Source of the DNA: an uncultured Collinsella sp.
Lineage (GTDB): Bacteria > Actinomycetota > Coriobacteriia > Coriobacteriales > Coriobacteriaceae
Reading direction: 5' to 3'
Assembly (NCBI GenBank): GCA_958370785.1
Contig: CATXKN010000003.1
Span: forward strand, 1-64,000
Length of the DNA stretch: 64,000 nucleotides
Both the position numbers and the translations under genes were made by a program. How positions within the stretch are numbered: the stretch's first letter is position 1; the number at the start of each line of letters is the position of its first letter. Below, piece after piece: positions 16,389 to 24,636 of the stretch. The notes beneath the pieces were generated by a model, which saw only the letters and a list, made by a program, of their open reading frames with translations, had not been told where the DNA came from and did not search any database.

Positions 16389-17176
16389 GAACGAACCATC
16401 ACTCCGTCGGGGTCAATCTTGTCTTGAATCTTCTTAAGGGTACGGCGCAGCAGGCGCGAGACCTGCACCTGCGAGATGCCCAGCTTCTTGGCAATCTCGA
16501 TCTGGGTCATGCCCTTTACGAAGCGCAGCTCGATAACCTCGCGCTCGCGAGGCGAAAAATCGCGGATGGCTTCCTCGATTACCAGGCGATCATCGGTAAA
16601 GTCGAGCTCGTTGTCGTCGTCGGCGTAGCGATCGAGAATCGAAGGCGCATCGTCAGAATCGGACGCACCGGGGGCCTCGATGGGCACCGAGGTGTAGGCC
16701 GAGGACGATTCCATGGCTTCGAGCACCTCGTCGACGGTCACGCCCAGGTAATCGGCGATTTCCTCAACCTTGGGCGAACGCTGAAGCTCGTTGGTGAGCT
16801 TGTCGGTGGCCTGGTTGACCTTGGCAGAGAGCTCCTGCAAGCGACGGGGCACGCGCACGCTCCAGCCCTTGTCGCGGAAGTGGCGCTTAATCTCGCCCAG
16901 AATGGTGGGCGTGGCAAACGTCGTGAACTCGAGCCCGCGCTCAGGGTCAAAACGGTCGATAGCCTTGAGCAAGCCCAGATAGCCGACCTGCAAAAGGTCA
17001 TCGAGCGGCTCGCCGCGGTTCTTAAATTTGTTGGCAAGAAACCTTACCAGGTTCATATGGGACATGACGAGCTGCTCGCGGGCATCCGGATCACCGGTCT
17101 CCTTATAACGGCGAAACAGCTCGCGAGTTTTCTCCTTGTCCCAAGCGGTCTTGCCGCTTCGGGAACGTTCGGTCAT
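16385..17176 (-). CDS. RNA polymerase sigma factor, SigB/SigF type
   Basis: A 263-residue alternative sigma-70 factor. Region 2 is visible as HMNLVRFLANKFKNRGE and DDLLQVGYLGLLKAID, region 3 as RRLQELSAKVNQAT, and region 4 as FSPREREVIELRFVKGMTQ with an HTH at IEIAKKLGISQVQVSRLL. The absence of region 1.1 and the length fit the general-stress/sporulation SigB-SigF group. It follows the RsbW-like gene by one base and overlaps the permease gene, matching the anti-sigma/sigma pairing of that family. Confidence 0.92.
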   Translation of the reverse strand: MTERSRSGKTAWDKEKTRELFRRYKETGDPDAREQLVMSHMNLVRFLANKFKNRGEPLDDLLQVGYLGLLKAIDRFDPERGLEFTTFATPTILGEIKRHFRDKGWSVRVPRRLQELSAKVNQATDKLTNELQRSPKVEEIADYLGVTVDEVLEAMESSSAYTSVPIEAPGASDSDDAPSILDRYADDDNELDFTDDRLVIEEAIRDFSPREREVIELRFVKGMTQIEIAKKLGISQVQVSRLLRRTLKKIQDKIDPDGVMVRS

Positions 17177-17177
17177 A

Positions 17178-17555
17178 TTAGATATCCGCCTTGAGGTCGA
17201 GGGAAAGCGTTAGGGGCGCCGCAGTCTTTTCGTAGGAATCGCACACGCTCGCCAAAATGAGCTCGGCATATACGGCAGCCTGGTCATCCTCATCGACAGT
17301 CGCCTGATCGCCAAAGGTAAAGGTCATGCCCACATGCGATTCGTCGACATCGAATTTAATCGAGATATCGTCGGAATCAACGGCCGTGCAGCCAAAGATG
17401 AAGGCTTCCTCGGCAGCCATACGGATGTCCTCGATTCGATCGACGGACATAGAGCACAGGGCGCCAACGTTGGCGGCCGTCATGCGCACCAAGCGCGCGA
17501 GACGCGGATCACCGGCAACGCTCAGCGTAATGGGGCAGGTTGCTTCGCTACTCAT
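17178..17555 (-). CDS. RsbW/SpoIIAB-like anti-sigma protein, ATP site degenerate
   Basis: A 125-residue protein placed where rsbW lies in sigB operons, with the family pattern RIEDIRMAAEEAFIFG resembling the N-box helix. The N-box Asn is replaced (EEAFIFG), and no DxGxG or G2 loop is present in the second half, where acidic residues dominate (TVDEDDQAAVY). If it is an anti-sigma factor it probably cannot phosphorylate a partner. No RsbV-type antagonist lies nearby. The ATG at 17555 has GAGGAG seven bases upstream and overlaps the preceding gene by eight bases. Assignment rests on position and one weak motif. Confidence 0.6.
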   Translation of the reverse strand: MSSEATCPITLSVAGDPRLARLVRMTAANVGALCSMSVDRIEDIRMAAEEAFIFGCTAVDSDDISIKFDVDESHVGMTFTFGDQATVDEDDQAAVYAELILASVCDSYEKTAAPLTLSLDLKADI

Positions 17556-18141
17556 CGCAGGACTCCTCGGAGGTCTCGGCGGGCGTATAGGTGTAATACT
17601 GAGCTGGCTTGGCTGCGGGCTTCTGAGCCGCATCCGCACCATCGGCGGCCTCGTCCTCAGCCCCATCAATCAGAACACGCTCGGTAGGCTGCTCGGCCTC
17701 GGCGGCGGCAGCGGCGAGCTTGCGATCGGCGTCGGCTGCAGGAGCCTTCACCTTATTGAAAAGCTTCTGCACGGCGCCGGCGGCAGAGTCGGTCACACTC
17801 GATACGGCATTGCTGGCCTCGGCCACACTGCCCGTAACCTCGGAGATGTCGCGAACCACGGCTTCGACCTCTACGAGATTGGAAGTAAGGGCGTCGACAG
17901 CGGTCTTGCTCGATTTGAGGAGTGGCTCAACCTGGGCAAGTGCCGGCGTAAGCTCGTCAACGGCGCCATCGAGCTTTGCCACCACGGGCTGAGCCTCGGC
18001 GATGGTGTTGTTGAGGTCGCTGACTGTCTTGTCGAGCGAATCAACGACGGTGCGGGTCTTGCGCAGCGTGAGCGCGAGTTCGATAACAGCCCACACGCCG
18101 ACAACGGCAAGCAACAGCAGGGCGATTTGAATGGGACTCAT
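17548..18141 (-). CDS. DUF948-like membrane-anchored coiled-coil protein
   Basis: A 197-residue protein with one N-terminal membrane segment (about 5-24, signal-anchor type), then a long helical region full of heptads (VVDSLDKTVSDLNNTI, VAKLDGAVDELTPAL), then an Ala/Glu-rich low-complexity tail ending in YYTYTP. This is the layout of DUF948 general-stress proteins such as YtxG. It heads the cassette with the anti-sigma-like and sigma genes. Molecular role unknown. Confidence 0.7.
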   Translation of the reverse strand: MSPIQIALLLLAVVGVWAVIELALTLRKTRTVVDSLDKTVSDLNNTIAEAQPVVAKLDGAVDELTPALAQVEPLLKSSKTAVDALTSNLVEVEAVVRDISEVTGSVAEASNAVSSVTDSAAGAVQKLFNKVKAPAADADRKLAAAAAEAEQPTERVLIDGAEDEAADGADAAQKPAAKPAQYYTYTPAETSEESCDE

Positions 18142-18236
18142 ACAAGCCTCCCGAAGGAATCGAAATACAGACGCTCTTCATGGTACCCCAAAGAAGGGGA
18201 AAGATACCCAAAGGGAATGTGCGAGGCGCCAATGAC

Positions 18237-19586
18237 CTACTTGGGAGCATTGCCGCTACGGTCGCGTTCGCTTTGTTCTACGCGCCACTCTTCCCAACCG
18301 CGGCCGGCAGGCTGCCAAAACGCACCGCGCTCCAGTCCCTCGGGCAAATAGCGCTGATCGACCCAGCCTTCGGGATAATCATGCGGATACTTATACACAC
18401 CGTATTCGTCGCTGCCCGGGCGATGACGGTCGCGCAAATAACTCGGCACCTCGCGCAGCCCACTTGAATGGATATCGGCCAGCGCCGCATCGATTGAAGC
18501 CTCGCACGCGTTAGATTTAGGCGCCAGGCAAACATAGAGCGCAGCCTGAGCTAGGTTAATGCGGCATTCAGGGTAGCCAATGACCTCGGCAGACTTAAAC
18601 GCGGCATGTGCCACCAAAAGCGCCTGCGGATCGGCGTTGCCGACGTCCTCGGAAGCGTGGATCATAATGCGGCGAGCAATAAACTTGGGATCCTCTCCTG
18701 CATCGATCATGCGCGCGAGCCAATAAATGGTGGCATCGGGGTCGCTTCCGCGCATAGACTTGATGAACGCACTGATAATGTCGTAGTGCATGTCACCGTT
18801 TTTGTCGTACGAAAAGCCACGACGCGGGTTGGCAATCTTCACGTCATCCACGGTGATGGGATAGCGCTCCCCCGCCGCCGGCGCTGGCGTTCCCTCGGTA
18901 TCGGGACGCGTTACGGCAATCTCGCTTGCAAGCTCGAGCGTCGTGAGCGCCGAGCGAGCATCACCCGCGGCCAGCGTGCAGATGGTCTTAACCGTATCCT
19001 CATCGGCCGAGAACTTGCCGCTCAGACCCTGCGGTGCCTCGAGTGCACGCTCAATCAGCGTGGCGATATCCTCGTCCTTCAGGTGCTCAAGCTCTACCAC
19101 GCGACCGCGCGAGAGCAACGCCGAGTTGACCTCGAAGTACGGATTCTCCGTCGTGGCGCCAATCATAATGACGGTACGGTTTTCAACCGCATGCAAAAGC
19201 GCATCCTGCTGCGACTTCGAAAAACGGTGAATCTCGTCGATGAACAAGATGGTACGGCGGTCATACGTATTCAGGCGCGTCTTTGCCTCGTCAATCACGC
19301 GACGCAAGTCCTTCACGGTGCCCGTCACGGCGCTGACCTCGACAAACTCGCTCTTGGTATGGTTAGCGATAATGTGGGCCAGTGTCGTCTTGCCCGTGCC
19401 GGCCGGCCCATACAGAATCACGCTCGATAGCACATCATGCTCGATTGCCGCACGCAGCCACGAACCCTTGCCCACGGCCTTTTGCTGGCCCACATACTCG
19501 TCGAGCGAATTGGGGCGCATGCGAACCGCAAGCGGCGCATTTTTAAAGGAACGCTCGCGCGTCGAGGCAGAAAAAAGGTCGTCCAT
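18237..19586 (-). CDS. rarA: Replication-associated recombination protein RarA (MgsA)
   Basis: AAA+ clamp-loader-like ATPase acting at stalled forks. Walker A is GPAGTGKTT, Walker B is ILFIDEIHRF, sensor 1 lies in MIGATTENP, and the C-terminal tetramerisation domain includes SDPDATIYWLARM and GNADPQAL. The product from the ATG at 19586 (MDDLFSAS) is 449 residues, a usual length; ATGs at 19592 and 19601 are in frame. The 95 bases between its stop and the DUF948-like gene hold no recognisable gene. Confidence 0.93.
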   Translation of the reverse strand: MDDLFSASTRERSFKNAPLAVRMRPNSLDEYVGQQKAVGKGSWLRAAIEHDVLSSVILYGPAGTGKTTLAHIIANHTKSEFVEVSAVTGTVKDLRRVIDEAKTRLNTYDRRTILFIDEIHRFSKSQQDALLHAVENRTVIMIGATTENPYFEVNSALLSRGRVVELEHLKDEDIATLIERALEAPQGLSGKFSADEDTVKTICTLAAGDARSALTTLELASEIAVTRPDTEGTPAPAAGERYPITVDDVKIANPRRGFSYDKNGDMHYDIISAFIKSMRGSDPDATIYWLARMIDAGEDPKFIARRIMIHASEDVGNADPQALLVAHAAFKSAEVIGYPECRINLAQAALYVCLAPKSNACEASIDAALADIHSSGLREVPSYLRDRHRPGSDEYGVYKYPHDYPEGWVDQRYLPEGLERGAFWQPAGRGWEEWRVEQSERDRSGNAPK

Positions 19587-19647
19587 AGCCATCCCGTGCA
19601 TCAATCAAAAACGTTTTTCACTAATAAGTATACCGAATATATACGAA

Positions 19648-20895
19648 CTACCGTTCGTTAATATAGGTACGGTGCGGAAACTCCAGACCAGGGAACAACT
19701 TGCTCGTGAGCTCGCAGAAATAGCCGTCCGTCATGCTCGCGATGTAATCCACTACCGCTTGATCCTTGTCGTCCTGCCAGGCATAGGTACGGTCGTAGTA
19801 GGAAAGCTGCTGATCAATGCGAGAAATGTGGTGCTTAAAGATGTACGAGGACTCGTCGCCTTCGTTTATATCCTGCAGACAACGGTCGTAGAGCTTTTCG
19901 AACGCCTCGCGCAGTTCCGCTTCGGAGTCGCCTTCGATGCCGCCCTTGCTATAGATCTTCTCGTAGTTCTCGCGCTTGGCTCGGCGGATTTCCTCAAACA
20001 GCTCCTCGCTCATCTCTATGCGCGGCTTACCATAGCTGTGCTCAACGATATCGATGGAGGCATGCGTAAGGATCCAGCTGTTGTATGCCCCACCCAGGCC
20101 ATCGTCAAAAGCATCGGGCGACAGCAGGCCCGCCGCAATGGCGTCTTGGCGATCGCGCCCAACGTAGGCAAGGATATCCGAGATGCGGACCACGCAGCCC
20201 TCGAGCGTCATGGGACGTAGGTGCTCAATTGCGCTATAGCCCTTGGCAATGCAGTCCTCAACCGTCTGATCGAACTGGTCAAAGGAACCCATGCCCGAGA
20301 GCTCAAACACGCGTTGCTCGTACTCGCCGTTATGGCATAACACGCCATCGAGCGTCTGGAGCGACACGTTGCGGCCATACAGTGCATCGAGCACGCGGAC
20401 CGACTGCACGTTATGGAAAAAGAAGCGGCCCGTGCGCTCGTGATAGATATCGTTGAGAAAGCGCTCACCGGCATGGCCAAAGGGCGTGTGGCCCAAGTCA
20501 TGGCCTAAACCAATCGCCTCAATCAGATCGCAGTTGAGCCCCAGGGCATGACCGATATCGCGCGCAATGCGCGAGACAAGCTGCACGTGCAATCCGCGGC
20601 GCGACAGATCATCATTACTACGGAAGCTAAAGACCTGCGTTTTGCCTGCATAACGCGTGTACGCCGGAAGATGAAGAATCTTTTCGGTATCACGCATAAA
20701 CGCCGGACGCATAAGCGTGCCTTTGTCGGCAGCGCGATCAATACGACGAATGACCTGGTCGTCGTTGCAACGATACGGGTTGACGGCACCCGAAGCACGA
20801 TCGGCGGAAATGCGCTCGACGAGTTCGGGCGACAACGCCGCGGGAATGCGGTCCATGCGCGCCTTAATGACGGCCGTTTCTTGATTAATTGCCAT
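19648..20895 (-). CDS. dGTPase-like HD-domain dNTP triphosphohydrolase
   Basis: A 415-residue HD-superfamily protein. The metal-binding core is visible: His-Asp in GLGHDLGHTPFGHAGE, a preceding RLxHT-like segment (RYAGKTQVFSF, where the canonical His is Lys), and a late ISDILAYVGRDRQDA with the second Asp. The family splits dNTPs into deoxynucleoside and triphosphate. The ATG at 20895 follows AAGGAG by six bases. The replaced His in the first motif is odd for a dGTPase and resembles the YpbF/YfbR-like divergent group, so substrate is uncertain. Confidence 0.8.
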   Translation of the reverse strand: MAINQETAVIKARMDRIPAALSPELVERISADRASGAVNPYRCNDDQVIRRIDRAADKGTLMRPAFMRDTEKILHLPAYTRYAGKTQVFSFRSNDDLSRRGLHVQLVSRIARDIGHALGLNCDLIEAIGLGHDLGHTPFGHAGERFLNDIYHERTGRFFFHNVQSVRVLDALYGRNVSLQTLDGVLCHNGEYEQRVFELSGMGSFDQFDQTVEDCIAKGYSAIEHLRPMTLEGCVVRISDILAYVGRDRQDAIAAGLLSPDAFDDGLGGAYNSWILTHASIDIVEHSYGKPRIEMSEELFEEIRRAKRENYEKIYSKGGIEGDSEAELREAFEKLYDRCLQDINEGDESSYIFKHHISRIDQQLSYYDRTYAWQDDKDQAVVDYIASMTDGYFCELTSKLFPGLEFPHRTYINER

Positions 20896-20926
20896 GGCAT
20901 GCTCCTTAAGAAGGATGCGCAATCGG

Positions 20927-21349
20927 TTACAATGTGCAGCCCACGACCTCGATTATGGCAAATATCGGCACCAAAAACGGCAGCAAAGGCAGGGAGCGCG
21001 ATTTTGTGAAGAGGCAGGAGAGGGCAAGGACCAGGAGCGCGACGGCAAATGCCACGATGCCGCCTATAGGGTCGAGCGTGCAAAGCGCGAAGAGCGCCTT
21101 GGCGTCCCCCATGCCAATGCCGGGAGCGTGGCGAACACGACGCCAAAACGACTCAGTGAGCACAAGGGCAAGGTAGACGATGGCCGCAAGACCGGCGTGG
21201 TCAAGCGCCGTGTCCATGCCAAGATCTAGCCAGACGCCCGCAAATGCCGCCACGGCGCACGCGGCAGCAAGCGCATTCGGAAACCGCCGCTCGCGCGCAT
21301 CGATGCAGGCACCAGCGATAGCGCACAGCCAAAACGGGATATGGACCAT
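20927..21349 (-). CDS. A24-family prepilin peptidase (TadV/CpaA-like), orphan
   Basis: A 140-residue integral membrane aspartyl protease of the short type, lacking the N-terminal cytoplasmic methylase domain. Both catalytic Asp contexts are present: ACIDARERRFPNAL and GMGDAKAL (the GxGD motif). About five membrane segments are visible. AGGAGG lies six bases before the ATG at 21349. No pilin, secretion ATPase or tad gene is in the window, so the substrate must be encoded elsewhere. Confidence 0.85.
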   Translation of the reverse strand: MVHIPFWLCAIAGACIDARERRFPNALAAACAVAAFAGVWLDLGMDTALDHAGLAAIVYLALVLTESFWRRVRHAPGIGMGDAKALFALCTLDPIGGIVAFAVALLVLALSCLFTKSRSLPLLPFLVPIFAIIEVVGCTL

Positions 21350-21379
21350 CGAGCACCTCCTCAAGTTGCATCGCAAAAG

Positions 21380-21419
21380 CAAAAACCACCACAAAGGGCC
21401 TATCCCCTTTGTGGTGGTT
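21380..21419 (-). terminator. Intrinsic terminator after the glycosyltransferase gene
   Basis: A perfect 15-base stem (21384-21398 with 21405-21419, AACCACCACAAAGGG and complement) with a six-base loop, followed by a U-run on the minus strand. Nearly the same hairpin occurs at 29022-29058. Confidence 0.85.
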
Positions 21420-21429
21420 TTGGTGGTGG

Positions 21430-22725
21430 TTATTTGGCGCCTTGCATGACCTCGTCGAGGGTAACGTTGACAGCATGCTGCGTCGGGACCCAGTCGACCT
21501 TCAGGAACAGGGCTGCCACCGTGATGGGAATATAGCTGAACATAAAGATCGGGAAGGTAAACAGGTTGGTCACCAAACGCCACTTTTGCGCGCAATGAAT
21601 GTGCTTGTACTCGAAGATGGTCGTGAGTAGCGCAAGGATAAAGAAAGTCTGGTACATCATCACGAAGGTCATAATGAGCGAGGCGGCACAAGCCTGCATC
21701 TCGACCTCGGTGGCCAAGAAGCCGTGCGAAAGCCCGCCCACGATGAGGAAGGTCGCGTTGGCGAGCATGGAGATCAGGGACAGTAGCATGCCCGGAGCGA
21801 TGGTCATAAACATGTCATAAGCGGCAAAGCGATGATAGCGGAATGTCGATTTGACAAGATGCTTGCCATAGGTAAAAAAGACCTGGTAGAAGCCCTTGGT
21901 CCAACGCATGCGCTGTTTCCAGGACGCCTTAAACGTCACGGGCTGCTCGTCAAAGAACTCCGCCGGCGCATAACCGATGCGAATGCCGTGAATGGCGCAG
22001 AACGTGGTGAACTGGATGTCCTCGGTCAGTGTATGGAACTGCCAGCCGTGCATGCCCTCAATAACACTAGCGGAGATGAGGTAGCCCGAACCCGAGACAG
22101 CGCAGGACGTCTTGCAGATATTACGCGCGTTGTTGAGGAAGCGGGCCTCACGCAGATACCAGGTGGCGTTAGCCGCAGAGATCCACGAGCTGCCGAAGTT
22201 CTTAGAGTTGCGGTAACTGGTGACCACATGAAAGCCCTGGTCAAAAGCATCGTTCATCTTGGATACGTAATCACGGGAAATGACGTTATCGGCATCGAAG
22301 ATAAAGTAGCCCTCAAACGTATCGGGATACTCGTTGAGAATGCGATCGAAACCAAAGTCCATGACCCAGCTCTTGCCCTTACGGGCCAGGTCATTGCGCT
22401 CATAGACGATGGCGCCCGCCTCGCGCGCGAGCTGTGCCGTGTTATCGGTACAGGCATCGGCGACCACAAAGACCTCGATGAGCTCGGACGGATAATCCTG
22501 GTCCTTGATGGAGCGAACAAGATTGGCGATAACGGCTTCCTCGTTATGCGCTGCAATAAAGAAGGCATAACGATGCAGCTTTTTGGCCTTAGGGGGCGCG
22601 ACCTCGCCACGAAGAGCGCCGATGACAAAGAAGACCACCTGGTACAGAAAGCAGACCGTGAGCAGCGTGACGACAATCTGATTGAAGATCACGATGGGTG
22701 TGTTGGTTTGTAAAAAGGCGAGCAT
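21430..22725 (-). CDS. Processive family 2 glycosyltransferase, membrane
   Basis: A 431-residue GT2 enzyme related to IcaA, BcsA and hyaluronan synthases. It has an N-terminal membrane pair (about 10-40) and a GT-A domain with FIAAHNEEAVIANLV, VVADACTDNT, the DxD-type FDADNV, the TED acceptor motif in HTLTEDIQF, and QRMRW (QxxRW) for product holding. Three or four C-terminal membrane segments follow. The product is probably a cell-surface polysaccharide, but the sugar cannot be told. The ATG at 22725 has GGGAG five bases upstream. No partner polysaccharide genes are adjacent. Confidence 0.85.
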   Translation of the reverse strand: MLAFLQTNTPIVIFNQIVVTLLTVCFLYQVVFFVIGALRGEVAPPKAKKLHRYAFFIAAHNEEAVIANLVRSIKDQDYPSELIEVFVVADACTDNTAQLAREAGAIVYERNDLARKGKSWVMDFGFDRILNEYPDTFEGYFIFDADNVISRDYVSKMNDAFDQGFHVVTSYRNSKNFGSSWISAANATWYLREARFLNNARNICKTSCAVSGSGYLISASVIEGMHGWQFHTLTEDIQFTTFCAIHGIRIGYAPAEFFDEQPVTFKASWKQRMRWTKGFYQVFFTYGKHLVKSTFRYHRFAAYDMFMTIAPGMLLSLISMLANATFLIVGGLSHGFLATEVEMQACAASLIMTFVMMYQTFFILALLTTIFEYKHIHCAQKWRLVTNLFTFPIFMFSYIPITVAALFLKVDWVPTQHAVNVTLDEVMQGAK

Positions 22726-22808
22726 GCAGGCTCCCAGCAACGCGTTACGTAAACAACCGTATATCTTACCGCAGGCATACCGAGTTCAAGAAACCACCTA
22801 AATACTGG

Positions 22809-23822
22809 TTAGGCTTCGAGCAGACCGAGCTGCGGGACGATTTCGTCGCCAGCGGCAGTGAGACCGAGCGAACGCGGGGCCAGGTCATCCAAAACCGCCG
22901 CAAAATCCCACGGCAGCTCGTCGCGACACTCGATGCGCTCGCCCGTCACGGGATGGTCGAACGCCACGCGCCAAGAATGGAGGAACTGCCTGGTCAGACC
23001 CAGATCGGCACGCGTATCACACTTGCCGTAGAGCGGGTCGCCCACGCAGGCATGGTTGATATGGCGCATGTGCACACGAATCTGATGCGTGCGACCGGTA
23101 AACAGGTGGCACTCGACGAGCGTATAGCCGTCGTCAAAACGCGTGGAATCGTAGCGCTCAAGGACCTTAAAGGTCGTAATGGCCTGGCGCGCAAAGGGGT
23201 CATCAGAAACCGCCATCTTGACACGGTCGCGCGTAGACCGGGCGATACCGGTGTTGATAGTGCCCTCGTCCATGGCGATGTGACCGTGAACGAGCGTGAT
23301 ATAGCGACGGTCGAGCGTGCGCGTGCGGATAAGATTTTGAAGCGCGCGCTGGGTGTCGTCGTCTTTTGCCGCGAGCATAAGGCCCGAGGTATCGCGATCC
23401 AGGCGATGCACGATGCCGGGGCGGTCCTCACCCTGCACGGTACCAAGATGATCGATACCGCAGTGGTAGACCAGAGCGTTTGCAAGGGTGCCGCTCTCGT
23501 GGCCATGGGCGGGATGGCACACCAGGCCGCGCTGCTTGGAGAGCACGATGAGGTAGTCGTCCTCGTAACGGATATCGAGGGGAATGGCCTCGGGAATCAC
23601 ATCAGTAGGATCGTGCGGCTCGGGCAGGTCGACCGAGATGCGGTCACCGGAGCGCACGGCATACTTTTTTGACAGGCAGGTCTCGCCGTTGACGGCCACG
23701 GCGCCTCCCTCGATCAGATGCGCGCAGGCAGAGCGCGTGGGACAGCCATCGTTGGCGCCCAGATAGGCGTCAAGACGCTGACCAGCGGAATCGTCGGCAA
23801 CGAGAATATGGATGTCGGCCAT
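22809..23822 (-). CDS. rluD: RluD-family 23S rRNA pseudouridine synthase
   Basis: A 337-residue enzyme with an N-terminal S4 domain (about 14-70) and the RluA-type catalytic domain with HRLDRDTSG at 139-147 (catalytic Asp142) and the late GRTHQIRVHM. It isomerises uridines in large-subunit rRNA. Its ATG overlaps the lspA stop by one base (TAATG), the common lspA-rluD Gram-positive pair. Target positions cannot be read from sequence. Confidence 0.9.
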   Translation of the reverse strand: MADIHILVADDSAGQRLDAYLGANDGCPTRSACAHLIEGGAVAVNGETCLSKKYAVRSGDRISVDLPEPHDPTDVIPEAIPLDIRYEDDYLIVLSKQRGLVCHPAHGHESGTLANALVYHCGIDHLGTVQGEDRPGIVHRLDRDTSGLMLAAKDDDTQRALQNLIRTRTLDRRYITLVHGHIAMDEGTINTGIARSTRDRVKMAVSDDPFARQAITTFKVLERYDSTRFDDGYTLVECHLFTGRTHQIRVHMRHINHACVGDPLYGKCDTRADLGLTRQFLHSWRVAFDHPVTGERIECRDELPWDFAAVLDDLAPRSLGLTAAGDEIVPQLGLLEA

Positions 23823-24421
23823 TAGCGCTCATTCCTTTCGCGAATCTTGCGGGCACGCTCCCCACGTTGTTTAGCCTTGCGCTTGGCGCGGGCCTCGTCA
23901 CGAGCGTTAAGCTCGGCTGTCGCATCGACCTCACGGGCCGCGGGGCTCAAGAACATATAGCCAAAGAGGGCGAGCACGACGCCCAAGGTAATGCCGATAT
24001 CGGCCACATTGAAGACAGGGAAGTCGATGAAGGTGGTGGCAATAAAATCGGTCACGAAGCCAAAGGCCAAACGATCGATAGCGTTGCCGATAGCACCGCC
24101 CGCAACCATCGCCATGCCCACAACCTCAAGATGGGCGAGCTGGGGTGCACGAACGAGGTACACGGCAATAGCGATAATGACCGCCAACGCCAGCACGGCA
24201 AACGCGATGCCATGCCCCTCACCCATACTAAAGGCAGCGCCGATATTGCGGACAAACATAAAGTCGATGACACCGGGGATAACAGTCACATGCAGAGCAT
24301 CGCCCACGGCACGAACGGCAAGCTTGGTCAGCTGGTCGACAAGCAGCACAACGAGCGCTACCCCACCAGCAACACCCAACCGCCAACGCAAAGGCGGCGT
24401 CATATCCCCAGCACGACCCAA
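23822..24421 (-). CDS. lspA: Lipoprotein signal peptidase
   Basis: Cleaves prolipoprotein signal peptides after lipidation. The 199 residues contain four membrane segments. Catalytic Asp116 (GGAIGNAIDR) and Asp141 (FNVADIGI) are present, as is the conserved NIGAAFSMG. The C-terminal 40 residues are a very basic Arg/Lys tail (ERARKIRERNER). The start shown is a TTG with AGGGG six bases upstream; the ATG at 24403 has only a poorly spaced site. Confidence 0.93.
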   Translation of the reverse strand: MGRAGDMTPPLRWRLGVAGGVALVVLLVDQLTKLAVRAVGDALHVTVIPGVIDFMFVRNIGAAFSMGEGHGIAFAVLALAVIIAIAVYLVRAPQLAHLEVVGMAMVAGGAIGNAIDRLAFGFVTDFIATTFIDFPVFNVADIGITLGVVLALFGYMFLSPAAREVDATAELNARDEARAKRKAKQRGERARKIRERNER

Positions 24422-24530
24422 ATCAATCCCCTACCCTCAGATAATCAAATTCCGTTTACGCAATAATCCATCTTATATTGCCATAAGCAGAACGCACGAC
24501 ATATCCACCAACGCAAGCGAAATAACCAGC

Positions 24531-24570
24531 TAAAAACGAAAGCGGCATTCCGAAAAACAGAATGCCGCTT
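24531..24570 (-). terminator. Intrinsic terminator after ileS
   Basis: An 11-base stem (AAGCGGCATTC, 24540-24550 with 24560-24570) with an A-rich loop and U-rich tail on the minus strand, lying between ileS and lspA. Confidence 0.8.
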
Positions 24571-24589
24571 GGACGTGACAAAAGTTGAC

Positions 24590-24634
24590 GTTGGGGACGT
24601 TCTTGTTTGACAGTCGTTTAAGAACGTCCCCAAC
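24590..24634. repeat. 15-base-arm palindrome at the ileS stop codon
   Basis: Perfect inverted arms at 24590-24604 and 24620-24634 (GTTGGGGACGTTCTT and complement) lie two bases beyond the ileS stop codon. The right end, ACGTCCCCAACGGCTAG, closely matches the right half of the palindrome at 32060-32089, which also ends in a TAG, so this looks like a dispersed repeat. Confidence 0.8.
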
Positions 24635-24636
24635 GG

